From NCBI GenBank assembly GCA_015067075.1, contig SVND01000018.1, forward strand, positions 1 through 47,503: 47,503 bases of DNA, read 5' to 3'. The notes beneath the pieces are model-generated. The model worked only from the letters and a program-made list of their open reading frames with translations. It searched no databases and had not been told where the DNA came from. This DNA is from Oscillospiraceae bacterium (GTDB lineage Bacteria; Bacillota; Clostridia; Oscillospirales; SIG530). Shown piece after piece: positions 27,481 through 35,497 of the stretch (within the stretch, counting starts at the first letter, position 1; the number at the start of each line of letters is the position of its first letter). The translations under genes and the position numbers were made by a program.

Positions 27481-27511
27481 AAATAAGACATTTTATAATT
27501 AAAATAAGACA
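27481..27511. repeat. Direct repeat AAATAAGACA, two copies 21 bp apart
   Basis: AAATAAGACA at 27481-27490 and at 27502-27511. The centre-to-centre distance is two helical turns, and the pair lies directly upstream of the -35 element of the minus-strand promoter, the usual place for an activator dimer. Confidence 0.45.
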
Positions 27512-27520
27512 ATTTGCATA

Positions 27521-27558
27521 AAAACAGCGGATATAGCATATACCATAACCGCTGTTTT
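27521..27558 (-). terminator. Terminator after the acyl-CoA ligase gene
   Basis: AAAACAGCGG (27521-27530) and CCGCTGTTTT (27549-27558) form a 10-bp stem; read on the minus strand it follows the ligase stop by 8 bp and ends in a T run. Confidence 0.75.
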
Positions 27559-27565
27559 ATAAATT

Positions 27566-29236
27566 TTACGCTTTTGCGTTATCTTCTCTGCGTATCTGAG
27601 CGCGCTTGATCTTACCGCTGTGCGTTTTCGGGAGCTCGTCAACAAACTCAATTATACGCGGATACTTATAAGGTGCTGTAACCCTTTTAACGTGATTTTG
27701 AAGCTCCTTTATAAGCTCGTCTGAGGGCGTAAAGCCCTTTGTAAGCACGACAGTTGCCTTAACAACAAGGCCTCTGTCTTTATGGGGCGCGCCCGTTACG
27801 GCACATTCCACTACTGCAGGATGTTCGATAAGCGCACTTTCAACCTCAAAGGGGCTTATACGGTAGCCCGACGCTTTAATAACGTCGTCATTACGTCCCA
27901 CAAACCAGAAGTAGCCGTATTCGTCTCGGTAAACGACGTCGCCCGTGTGATACATACCGAAGCGTGTCACCTTTTCCGTCGCCACAGCATCGCCGTAATA
28001 TCCGACAGTTATACCTGCAGGGTGCTTGGTGCTGTAATTGCGAATAACGAGCTCGCCTTCAACACCATCGGGACAGCTGTTGCCATCGTCGTCAATTATA
28101 TCAATATCATATATGGGGTTAGGCTTACCCATGGAGCCGGGGCACGTTTCAACTCCGATGAAGTTGCCAACGAGAATCGTCGTTTCAGTCTGACCAAAGC
28201 CATCCTTTATCTCAAGTCCCGTAAGCTCACGGAACTTGTTATACACCTCGGGGTTGAGCGCTTCACCTGCTGTAGTAACAGCCTTAAGGGATGAAAGGTC
28301 ATAATTATTGAAATCCTCATGGATCAAAAATCTATAAACGGTTGGCGGTGCGCAGAAAGTCGTGATTTTGTACTTTTCGATTTTCTCAAGCACCTTGAGC
28401 GCATCGAACTTTTCCATATCATAAAGGAATTGTACTGCGCCGCATATCCACTGACCGTAAAGCTTTCCCCAGCCAAATTTTGCCCAGCCTGATTCAGCCA
28501 ATGAAAGATGGAGCTTTCTGTCTTGTACCCTGTGCCAGAATTTCGCCGTTACTATATGACCGAGAGGATATGTGAAATTATGAGCCGTCATTTTCGGGTC
28601 GGAGCTCGTGCCCGATGTAAAGTAGATGAGCATTATATCTTCATTATAGGTATTAAGCTCACCCGTGGGACGCTCCCACATATCGGATGCCTTCTCCATT
28701 TCCTCTTCGTATGAGATCCACCCTTCCTTTTTAGCTCCAACAAGGATATATTTTTCAACCGTGGGTGAATCTGCTCGTGCGCTGTCAACGTGCATGGGGA
28801 TATCATTCGTATCGTATGCCACGATAGCCTTTACACCTGCGGCATTGTTACGGTAAACGATATCTTTTTTCATAAGCATATTCGTTGCGGGAATAAATAT
28901 CGCGCCAAGCTTTGCCAACGCAAAAATACAAAAATATATCTCGTAGCGGCGGCGAAGAATGAGCATGACCTTGTCGCCTTTTTTAATGCCGAGATTTTTA
29001 AACATATTTGCCGCTTTATCGGACTCACGCTTGAAATCGGCAAAGGTAAAGAATTTCTCCTCTCCGAAATCGTTGCACCATACAAGCGCAGGTCTGTCAG
29101 GCTCAATGCGTGCGTATTCATCTATAATATCGTAAGCGAAATTGAAATTTTCGGGAACGTTGATCTTGAAATTAGCATGAAAATCCTCATACGTATCAAA
29201 ATCAACTCTGTTCGTAAATTTTTCTACCAAAGACAT
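27566..29236 (-). CDS. AMP-forming acyl-CoA ligase (medium-chain/acetyl-CoA synthetase type)
   Basis: 556 residues of the ANL superfamily, which adenylates a carboxylic acid and then forms its CoA thioester. Motifs: P-loop-like IYFTSGTSSDPKM near residue 208, DGFGQTETT near 345, GMYHTGDVVYRDEYGYFWFVGRNDDVIKASGYRI near 425-460 (in parts) and the C-terminal catalytic Lys region THSGKIKR near 540. The length and the TSGTSSDPK form resemble AcsM-like medium-chain or aromatic acid ligases. It lies 12 bp after the XRE-cupin gene. Regulators of that type next to such ligases are common in gut Clostridia, which suggests the regulator senses a related small molecule. The substrate cannot be read. Confidence 0.92.
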   Translation of the reverse strand: MSLVEKFTNRVDFDTYEDFHANFKINVPENFNFAYDIIDEYARIEPDRPALVWCNDFGEEKFFTFADFKRESDKAANMFKNLGIKKGDKVMLILRRRYEIYFCIFALAKLGAIFIPATNMLMKKDIVYRNNAAGVKAIVAYDTNDIPMHVDSARADSPTVEKYILVGAKKEGWISYEEEMEKASDMWERPTGELNTYNEDIMLIYFTSGTSSDPKMTAHNFTYPLGHIVTAKFWHRVQDRKLHLSLAESGWAKFGWGKLYGQWICGAVQFLYDMEKFDALKVLEKIEKYKITTFCAPPTVYRFLIHEDFNNYDLSSLKAVTTAGEALNPEVYNKFRELTGLEIKDGFGQTETTILVGNFIGVETCPGSMGKPNPIYDIDIIDDDGNSCPDGVEGELVIRNYSTKHPAGITVGYYGDAVATEKVTRFGMYHTGDVVYRDEYGYFWFVGRNDDVIKASGYRISPFEVESALIEHPAVVECAVTGAPHKDRGLVVKATVVLTKGFTPSDELIKELQNHVKRVTAPYKYPRIIEFVDELPKTHSGKIKRAQIRREDNAKA

Positions 29237-29248
29237 CTTATACTTCCT

Positions 29249-29797
29249 TTATAATAATATTACCGTTAAAAACTTTGCAGGCTTGTCATCCAAAGCAACC
29301 ATTTTGTGGGGAAGCTGAGGATTGTGATATAAGCTGTCTCCCGGCTCAAGAATATATTCAGCCTTATTTATTGTTATCTTAATTCTGCCCTCAAGCAGAT
29401 AGTTGAACTCTTGTCCGTCGTGTGTAACAAGCTGAGGATCGTCCTTAGGAGATACCGTAACAAGAAGAGGCTCTATTTTTCTGTTCGCAAATTTATATGC
29501 AAGGCTCTGGAACTCATATTCATCGTATCTTTCAACAGACAAGCCCTCGCCAGCCTTTACAAAACAAACGTCACGAAGCTTTGGCGATGTTCCCGTCAAA
29601 AGCTCGGTCATGTCAATTTTATAAAACTTTGCCGCAAGATTAACTATACTTACAGGAATATCATCCTGTGCATTTTCGTATCTGAGATAAGCCTGCTCGG
29701 ATATACCTATACCCTCTGCCGCTTCCGCCACAGAATAATCGGACATTTCACGAAGCCCTCTTAATCTTTCGGCAATCTCTTTTACCATTCCGTCCAA
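29249..29797 (-). CDS. XRE-family regulator with C-terminal cupin domain
   Basis: 182 residues. An N-terminal helix-turn-helix of the XRE type (residues about 5-62, YSVAEAAEGIGISEQAYLRYEN) is followed by a cupin_2 barrel (about 100-182) with THDGQEFNYLLEGRIKI, EPGDSLYHNPQLPHKMV and a final strand. His and Glu positions of a possible metal site are partly retained. The start is TTG at 29797 with AAGGAG 10 bases upstream; the ATG three codons later is too far from it. It is translated between the cohesin-like lipoprotein gene (21 bp upstream) and the acyl-CoA ligase (12 bp downstream), so it probably regulates this unit by sensing a small ligand. Confidence 0.88.
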   Translation of the reverse strand: MDGMVKEIAERLRGLREMSDYSVAEAAEGIGISEQAYLRYENAQDDIPVSIVNLAAKFYKIDMTELLTGTSPKLRDVCFVKAGEGLSVERYDEYEFQSLAYKFANRKIEPLLVTVSPKDDPQLVTHDGQEFNYLLEGRIKITINKAEYILEPGDSLYHNPQLPHKMVALDDKPAKFLTVILL

Positions 29798-29818
29798 AAC
29801 TATTACACTCCTTAAATT

Positions 29819-30391
29819 TTATTTGATATTGATGGCACCGTTAACAGTCTGTATCTCGTCATATGCAACGCTTTCGTCTTTTTCATTGTAAGCTGCCGCT
29901 ACACAATTGGAGATAGTTATGTCAACACTTTCGCCGACACTGCCACTGAGTATTTCAAACTTCAAAGTCATTATTTTTTCATCAGCAGACTTCTTAATTG
30001 AATTTACCCATGCATACGACAACGAATCAGGTGTGATCGTTATTGAACTCATTCCGCCTAAAGCTTCGGAAACCTGCTCGTCAATGCTTTCCTCGGTTGA
30101 AATAAGCTTGACCTTGGTGTTATCAAATTTAACGATAAACTGTATTCCGTTGAGGGGATTTCCATTGAGCACATAAACAGGCACTTCGACGGTATCACCT
30201 ATTTTGCCTTCGCATTCATCGGCTTTAACCACAACTGCCGTATCAGAGATCACGTCCGGAGCAGTCGTATTCGTAACATCGGGAATCGGCGTTTCTGTTA
30301 CACTTCCATCTCCTTGCTGTGTATTACCGCAAGAGCATATAAGAACCAAAACAGCGATTATCATCAAGGAAACCAGAATATTTTTCTTCAT
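29819..30391 (-). CDS. Cohesin-domain-like lipoprotein
   Basis: 190 residues from the ATG at 30391 (AGGGG upstream; a TTG three codons earlier is less likely). The signal peptide ends in a lipobox, VLICSC, then a Thr/Pro-rich linker leads into one beta-sandwich (about residues 55-190). The domain has features of cohesins and cellulosomal anchoring-type modules: GKIGDTVEVPVYVLNGNPLNGIQFIVKFDN at the start, a central SYAWVNS strand and ILSGSVGESVDITI. Cohesins bind dockerins; none was recognised in this window, and many cohesin-like modules in gut Clostridia have no known partner. First gene of the unit with the XRE-cupin and ligase genes. Confidence 0.75.
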   Translation of the reverse strand: MKKNILVSLMIIAVLVLICSCGNTQQGDGSVTETPIPDVTNTTAPDVISDTAVVVKADECEGKIGDTVEVPVYVLNGNPLNGIQFIVKFDNTKVKLISTEESIDEQVSEALGGMSSITITPDSLSYAWVNSIKKSADEKIMTLKFEILSGSVGESVDITISNCVAAAYNEKDESVAYDEIQTVNGAINIK

Positions 30392-30424
30392 TTTACACAA
30401 CCCCTAAATCAATTATTTCTATAT

Positions 30425-30453
30425 ATTATAAAATTATTTTCGCTCAATGTCAA
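30425..30453 (-). promoter_or_regulatory. Sigma-A promoter of the cohesin-XRE-ligase unit
   Basis: On the minus strand TTGACA (30453-30448) and TATAAT (30430-30425), spacing 17; divergent from the promoter at 30543. Confidence 0.82.
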
Positions 30454-30542
30454 GTTTTTTGAACATAAATTTTTAATTTTATTGAATAACACATTTTATT
30501 ATTCACGTGTCATCATGAAAGTCGCTCTTTACGCAAAAATGC

Positions 30543-30571
30543 TTGACAACAAATTTCATATATGATATACT
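30543..30571 (+). promoter_or_regulatory. Sigma-A promoter of the glycosidase-like lipoprotein/secDF unit
   Basis: TTGACA at 30543-30548 and TATACT at 30566-30571, spacing 17, with an extended TGA before the -10. Confidence 0.8.
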
Positions 30572-30604
30572 TTATTTTAAAACAATGGTACGAAAGGATT
30601 TGTT

Positions 30605-33223
30605 ATGATGAAAAAGCGCTTACTCGTTTTTATCGTCGCAATTGCAATGCTTTTAATTTGCTGTGCGTGCGGTAACAACCAAACAAGCGGAGATGAAACT
30701 CCCACTCCTGAAGTTTCTCCCTCCGAAACTGTAACGTCTACACCTACTGATGCTCCCGCAGAGCCTACGGCTACTCCGTTCCCCGAAGGTCCTGACGGAA
30801 GCGATAAAACATATGACGAAGTTGCGGCAAACGCACAAGTCTCTGTTTCCGACGCTCTTAAAGTCCACGAGCCTATAGGCTGGTGGGATAATTGGGCTCG
30901 CTTTAACGCAACAGGCGATCCTATGGATGCATTTGATGCAAACAGTGACACTATCGGTTCTATCTACAACGATGAAGGCCGCGGTCCTTTCCTTCGCGAA
31001 ACAAGCGTTGTCGGCAGCAAGGGAACCGTTGAGCAGGCAAAGCTTTTCAAGCTTAAGGTCGGCGCATGGATCGAGCTTCAGGGCGACAGCCGTAATATGC
31101 TCATAGCTCTTCATCAGCTTGAAGACGGCTCTTTTGAAATGAACGAGGAAACAGGTTCTGCTAAGGTCATTGCAAACGCATGGTCTTGGGCATCCAGCGG
31201 TCCCGGCAAAAATCCCAATGCAAACTATCTGGCATGGGGCGGCATTCACTCCTTTGTAAACAACGAAGAATGGGCTGAACCCTTTACGATTCAAAATTAC
31301 CCCGAGCTTGCACTTCCCACTTATCCCGATGGAACAGTTGCACAGGGTTATCTTGAAGGCGGCGACAGATTGACACCGCATCTTGCAACCTTCTACGATG
31401 CCTGCGGTGCAAAGGATATAAACGGACAAGTCGTTCGTTACGATGAATTTGTAACGGTTTCAGGCTTCGACGATAGCGTTCCCGGTATAATCGGTCTTAA
31501 AGATTACAAAGGAAACATGGTCTATTCCGATGACTTTTCCATCGGTAAAGACTCCTCCGCTCCCTTCTGGGCTGAATACGCCGCTATGACCGTTGATTAT
31601 CTCGTTGCAAACGGCACAGACTTTTTCTGGATCGACAACTGGAACGGTTGGGATAACGTCAACAACAATCCGCTTAAAAAGGCTTTCGGCGATTGGAGCG
31701 AATACAAGTTCCGCGAGCTTTTGAAATCAGATACAACCCTTGCAGGCGAAGTCGCCGACGATTTCAGCATCTCCGCATACGTTAAGCAAAGATGCCTTGA
31801 GCTTGATCCCGACTGTCCCGTTGATAACCTTCTCGGCTACGGCTCCTGGACAACAAGAGATGCTTCTTGGGCGGAAGATCCCATCTGGCTCACATATATC
31901 GCCTTCAAGTCCAAAGAAAACACAGCTCACAACTCCGCTGTTTTCAAAGCTATAAAGGACGCCGCACTCAAGTACAACGGTGACGCTGAATCCGTTGCAG
32001 TTTGTGCAAACGACTTCCCCTATCTCACATTCAGCGCTTGCGACGGCGAAACGCTTGACCTTGTTCATACGGAATTCGGCAACTACTACTCTGCCGCAAC
32101 GGGCTTCTCCACATCAGGTCCCACTCCTTACGGCTATTCAGGTCATGCAATGTCCCTTCTTTCCGACACGACACGCAGCACTCAAGCTGTTCTTTGGTAC
32201 TACGGTGACGAGGTAAGAAACCTTGCTTATATGTACGGCTACGAAGCTTTGGCTTACAACTGCACGCTCTACGGCAACAAGGTCGGTACGCAGTACTCCA
32301 CAGGCAAGCTCAACGAATCCGTTGGCGTTCTTCGTGAATTTTTCTCTGACCGCAGACTCTACGCTGAAATCGGCGTTGTTTACTCCGCAGACAGCGAGCT
32401 TTCAACCTTGGCTCCCGGCGGCTTTGTAAGCGGCGAAAAGAATCCCACAGACCTTTCCTATATGGGCTGGTGCCATGCATTTGATGAACTCAACATTCCT
32501 TACCGCGGCATTCAGGCAGACAGACTTGCTGACAGAATCGACCGTTGCAAGGTTGTTATTCTTCCCCACGTTCGCTCCATCTCCAAAGACGTTATAGATA
32601 ACGTGCTTCGTCCGTGGCTCGACAAGGGCAATGTGCTCATCGTAACAGGCGACGATGCAGGTCATGTTGACTCCGTAGCAAACGATTTCAGGCTTCACGA
32701 AAGCAACATCCTCGTTGATTTTGCCAACGAATATTCAGGCAACGGCAAGGTAATTTACTATGAAACAGATCCGATGATAGACTACTTCATTTATCACGCA
32801 AAGGTCGATATGGAAACGCTTGAAGAACTCTATCTCAATGACCTCAAGACTTTAATTAACGGTTTTATTGAAGATGGCACACTCAACAGCCTTTTAGAGC
32901 TTGAAAACCTTCCCGTTCACGCTGTTACAACTCTCAACTATTCTCCCCTTGCAAACAATTTCTTCGTCGATATCGTAAACATGCAGTATAACGTCGATGA
33001 AGACGTTCTCACAAACATCGAAGCCGGCGTTAAAGTCAAGGTCAGACTTCCCTCTTCTCTTTGGGGCGAAAGACTCAACGTAAAGCTTTTCTTGTCGGAA
33101 ACACGCAAGGTCGTTGACCTTATTCCCGGCGAAAGCTTCTCCATCGACGGAGAGTATGCATATATCACTCTTCCCGAAATTGAATTTTACGCTTCCATCA
33201 TATTTACACAGTTTGATAAATAA
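30605..33223 (+). CDS. Glycosidase-like lipoprotein, paralogue 1
   Basis: 872 residues. The signal peptide ends in CCAC (a slightly unusual lipobox) followed by a Thr/Pro linker (to about residue 60), so the protein is probably tethered outside the membrane. A barrel-like domain holds GWWDNWARF, HSFVNNEEWAEPF, SAPFWAEYA, FFWIDNWNGWDN with Asp344, FGDWSEYKF and VCANDFPY followed by HTEFGN; the invariant Asp and Glu residues are candidate catalysts. Residues about 590-700 form a GH42-like middle domain (KVVILPHVRSISKDV, GNVLIVTGDDAG), then a C-terminal beta domain. No family number can be given with confidence. The stop lies 13 bp before secD, so they are co-transcribed. A close relative of the tandem pair at 42284 and 45158. 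Confidence 0.75.
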   Translation: MMKKRLLVFIVAIAMLLICCACGNNQTSGDETPTPEVSPSETVTSTPTDAPAEPTATPFPEGPDGSDKTYDEVAANAQVSVSDALKVHEPIGWWDNWARFNATGDPMDAFDANSDTIGSIYNDEGRGPFLRETSVVGSKGTVEQAKLFKLKVGAWIELQGDSRNMLIALHQLEDGSFEMNEETGSAKVIANAWSWASSGPGKNPNANYLAWGGIHSFVNNEEWAEPFTIQNYPELALPTYPDGTVAQGYLEGGDRLTPHLATFYDACGAKDINGQVVRYDEFVTVSGFDDSVPGIIGLKDYKGNMVYSDDFSIGKDSSAPFWAEYAAMTVDYLVANGTDFFWIDNWNGWDNVNNNPLKKAFGDWSEYKFRELLKSDTTLAGEVADDFSISAYVKQRCLELDPDCPVDNLLGYGSWTTRDASWAEDPIWLTYIAFKSKENTAHNSAVFKAIKDAALKYNGDAESVAVCANDFPYLTFSACDGETLDLVHTEFGNYYSAATGFSTSGPTPYGYSGHAMSLLSDTTRSTQAVLWYYGDEVRNLAYMYGYEALAYNCTLYGNKVGTQYSTGKLNESVGVLREFFSDRRLYAEIGVVYSADSELSTLAPGGFVSGEKNPTDLSYMGWCHAFDELNIPYRGIQADRLADRIDRCKVVILPHVRSISKDVIDNVLRPWLDKGNVLIVTGDDAGHVDSVANDFRLHESNILVDFANEYSGNGKVIYYETDPMIDYFIYHAKVDMETLEELYLNDLKTLINGFIEDGTLNSLLELENLPVHAVTTLNYSPLANNFFVDIVNMQYNVDEDVLTNIEAGVKVKVRLPSSLWGERLNVKLFLSETRKVVDLIPGESFSIDGEYAYITLPEIEFYASIIFTQFDK

Positions 33224-33236
33224 GGAGTAATTTATT

Positions 33237-34514
33237 ATGTCTAAACGCATTGTAGGCATAGTTGCGGTCGTATTGGTCGCAGCTATGCTGACGGCGGTTG
33301 CATTATGCGGTATCACAATTGCAGACTTTGAGCTTTTACCGCTCACAAGCTCCATTGGTACCGTAAATCGCGACCATGAGATCGGCGACGGCCGTGCTTT
33401 TTTCATAACTGCTAAATTGAGCGAAAACTCAACAGCCGAGGAGCACGAAGCTGCCCTCGAAAAGCTCCGCGTTGCTATCAGCGCAAGAGCAATTAGCCTC
33501 GGATATAACGACGTAACGGTTTCATCGTACGATAACAATAAGCTTTTAGTCGAAGGTAACGCTATTTCCACGACAGACCTCGCATATCTCACGGCACAGG
33601 GCAACCTCACCTTTGAAACTGCCGACGGCAACGTGATCTATACAAGTAAAAACTTCACCGCCGTTCAGCCCGCTTACGGTCCCGTTTCAAGCGAAACAGA
33701 TATTCAGTATTACGTTATGTATGCTCTCGACGAAGCAGGCGCTCAGGCTTTAAAGGAAGCCACAACCGTTTATTCCTCCTCTGAAATGGTAGCTGCAAAC
33801 AAAAACTATATCTCCGTAAAGCTCGACGGCACTGTTTTGACTCAGTATGCATTTAACGAGCCTTATACCGAAACAGTTGCACAGATCTCCGCAAACTTTT
33901 CCGAGGATTTCGCAAGATATCTCGCAACAACAGCTCTTTTAGGCAAGCTTGACGCTGAAATGACAGCTTCCGTCTCTCAGCCCATCTCTCCCATGTGGGG
34001 CTTTGCAACAGATAAAATGGCTGTTCTTGGCTTCGGTATCGGTTTGATAATCGTTTTAGTGCTTTTACTTGTTTTCTATCGCCTTTGCGGCTTTGCAGGC
34101 ATCGTTTCAACGATAAGCGCCCTTTCCCTTTCCGCAATTCTCATTTCTGCTTTCAGATTAAAGCTTTCTTCCGCCGTTATCGTTGCAATAATCGCAACGA
34201 TCCTCGTCGCTTTAACAATGAATATTACTTTATTTGAAAGCATTAAATCCTCTTTGCACACAGGAAGATCTGCTTCCCTTGCCGTTTCGGAAGGCTTTTC
34301 CGCAACGACGAAAGCAATGCTTGAGCAAGCAGGTATCGTTGCAATAATTGCCATTACAATGCTTATCTTCGGCTCAAACGATGCAAGAGTATTCGGCGGC
34401 GCTCTTTTGATAGCCGTTATAAGCGCATACGTCAGCGTTATGATCTGCACACGCGTCATCCTCAAAGGCTTCGCATCTTTCCGCGTAAAGAACATGAAGC
34501 TTTTCGGAATATAA
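33237..34514 (+). CDS. secD: Divergent SecD-like translocase subunit
   Basis: 425 residues. The N-terminal helix, a large extracytoplasmic region (about 35-255) and a C-terminal block of five hydrophobic segments (about 265-415) follow SecD topology. The extracytoplasmic domain has the P1-like pattern (KLRVAISARAISLGYNDVTVSSYDNNKLLVEG). The usual LGLDLRGG motif is reduced to EIGDGRAFFITA. In the fourth membrane segment, where functional SecDs have VDANV, this protein has LTMNITLFESIK, so the proton-pathway Asp is absent. SecDF normally uses the proton (or Na+) gradient to pull exported proteins. The ribosome site AAGGAG is good, and secF follows by 13 bp. Confidence 0.85.
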   Translation: MSKRIVGIVAVVLVAAMLTAVALCGITIADFELLPLTSSIGTVNRDHEIGDGRAFFITAKLSENSTAEEHEAALEKLRVAISARAISLGYNDVTVSSYDNNKLLVEGNAISTTDLAYLTAQGNLTFETADGNVIYTSKNFTAVQPAYGPVSSETDIQYYVMYALDEAGAQALKEATTVYSSSEMVAANKNYISVKLDGTVLTQYAFNEPYTETVAQISANFSEDFARYLATTALLGKLDAEMTASVSQPISPMWGFATDKMAVLGFGIGLIIVLVLLLVFYRLCGFAGIVSTISALSLSAILISAFRLKLSSAVIVAIIATILVALTMNITLFESIKSSLHTGRSASLAVSEGFSATTKAMLEQAGIVAIIAITMLIFGSNDARVFGGALLIAVISAYVSVMICTRVILKGFASFRVKNMKLFGI

Positions 34515-34527
34515 GGAGGTAAACAAA

Positions 34528-35442
34528 ATGAGCGAAAAAATTAAAAATATTACCGCAGAAAAATCCTCCTTCGACATCGTCGGCAAAAAGAATATCCTTC
34601 TTATCATCTGTGCCGCTGTAATTTTAGTCGGTCTCGTAATGTTTTTTGTAAGCGGCTTCAATTACAGCACAGATATCGCTTCCGGCTCGATGATACACGT
34701 TGAGCTTGGTCGAGAAATCACACCTGAGGATTATAATAAAGCTATTGCCATAATCAAGGAAAACGCCAAGCTTTCCTCCACCGTGCAGATTACGGGCAGT
34801 GAAAATACTCAGATGTTTATTCGCTTTGCTTCAGTTGAGAGCTCTGTTATGGATAGCATAAAATCATCTTTTGCCTCACAGTTCTCTCTTGCAGATAAAA
34901 ATATTCTTGCAAGCGGCAAAATTTCTGCTAATGCAGGCGCTGTTCAGCTGAACACGGTTTTGCTTATCGTATGCGTTGCGCTTTTCTTTGTTGCCGTATA
35001 CGCTTTCATTCGCACAGGTATTGTCGGCGGAGTTGCGTTTTTAGCCTCCGAAGTTATCGCTTTCCTTCTTTCTGCTGCAATTTACGCATTACTGCAAATC
35101 GAAATTAACACATCTGCATTGTATATCGCACTGTTTGTGTTGGTATTGACATCCTATTTCACATTGCCTTTGCTCGCTCGTGCGAAAGAGAACGTCAAGG
35201 CTAAAAAGCTCGACGCCGCACAAGCTGTCAACGGCGTAGTTTCCGCATCATACGTAAAGTATGTTCTTGTAAGCGTTGCACTTTTGATCGTCGTCAATTT
35301 AATGCTCCTTTTCGGAACACCTTCCTTCAGAGCATTTTCACTCGGTCTTGTAGTTGCTGTGATCGTTTCCCTTTTCGTCAGCGTCTGCATTGCAGGAGCG
35401 TTATTCGTTCTTGTAAAGAAGGTCAGCATTAAGCGCAAATAA
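34528..35442 (+). CDS. secF: Divergent SecF-like translocase subunit
   Basis: 304 residues with one N-terminal helix, a periplasmic-type domain (about 50-135, with FNYSTDIASGSMIHVELG replacing FxxGxDFxGG) and five C-terminal membrane segments (about 145-300), the SecF layout. The canonical SINDTVVIFDRIREN in the fourth segment is replaced by LTSYFTLPLLARAKEN: the Asn-Asp pair is missing and only the RxKEN tail resembles the family. AAGGAGG ribosome site. Like its partner it is recognisable mainly by topology, gene order and the helix pattern. The pair may be functional with a different ion path, or degenerate. A strong terminator follows. Confidence 0.82.
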   Translation: MSEKIKNITAEKSSFDIVGKKNILLIICAAVILVGLVMFFVSGFNYSTDIASGSMIHVELGREITPEDYNKAIAIIKENAKLSSTVQITGSENTQMFIRFASVESSVMDSIKSSFASQFSLADKNILASGKISANAGAVQLNTVLLIVCVALFFVAVYAFIRTGIVGGVAFLASEVIAFLLSAAIYALLQIEINTSALYIALFVLVLTSYFTLPLLARAKENVKAKKLDAAQAVNGVVSASYVKYVLVSVALLIVVNLMLLFGTPSFRAFSLGLVVAVIVSLFVSVCIAGALFVLVKKVSIKRK

Positions 35443-35458
35443 GCTGTAAAAAATCTAA

Positions 35459-35497
35459 AGCCCGTATTCAAACGAATACGGGCTCTCTTTTTAGTTT
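35459..35497. terminator. Terminator between convergent secF and tex
   Basis: AGCCCGTATTC (35459-35469) and GAATACGGGCT (35474-35484) form a perfect 11-bp stem with an AAAC loop, followed by a T-rich run through 35497; usable from both sides. Confidence 0.9.

Noticed and set aside
29819-30391. A cellulosome locus
   Set aside because: Only one cohesin-like domain is present and I saw no dockerin repeat (Ca2+-binding loops) in any protein of the window.
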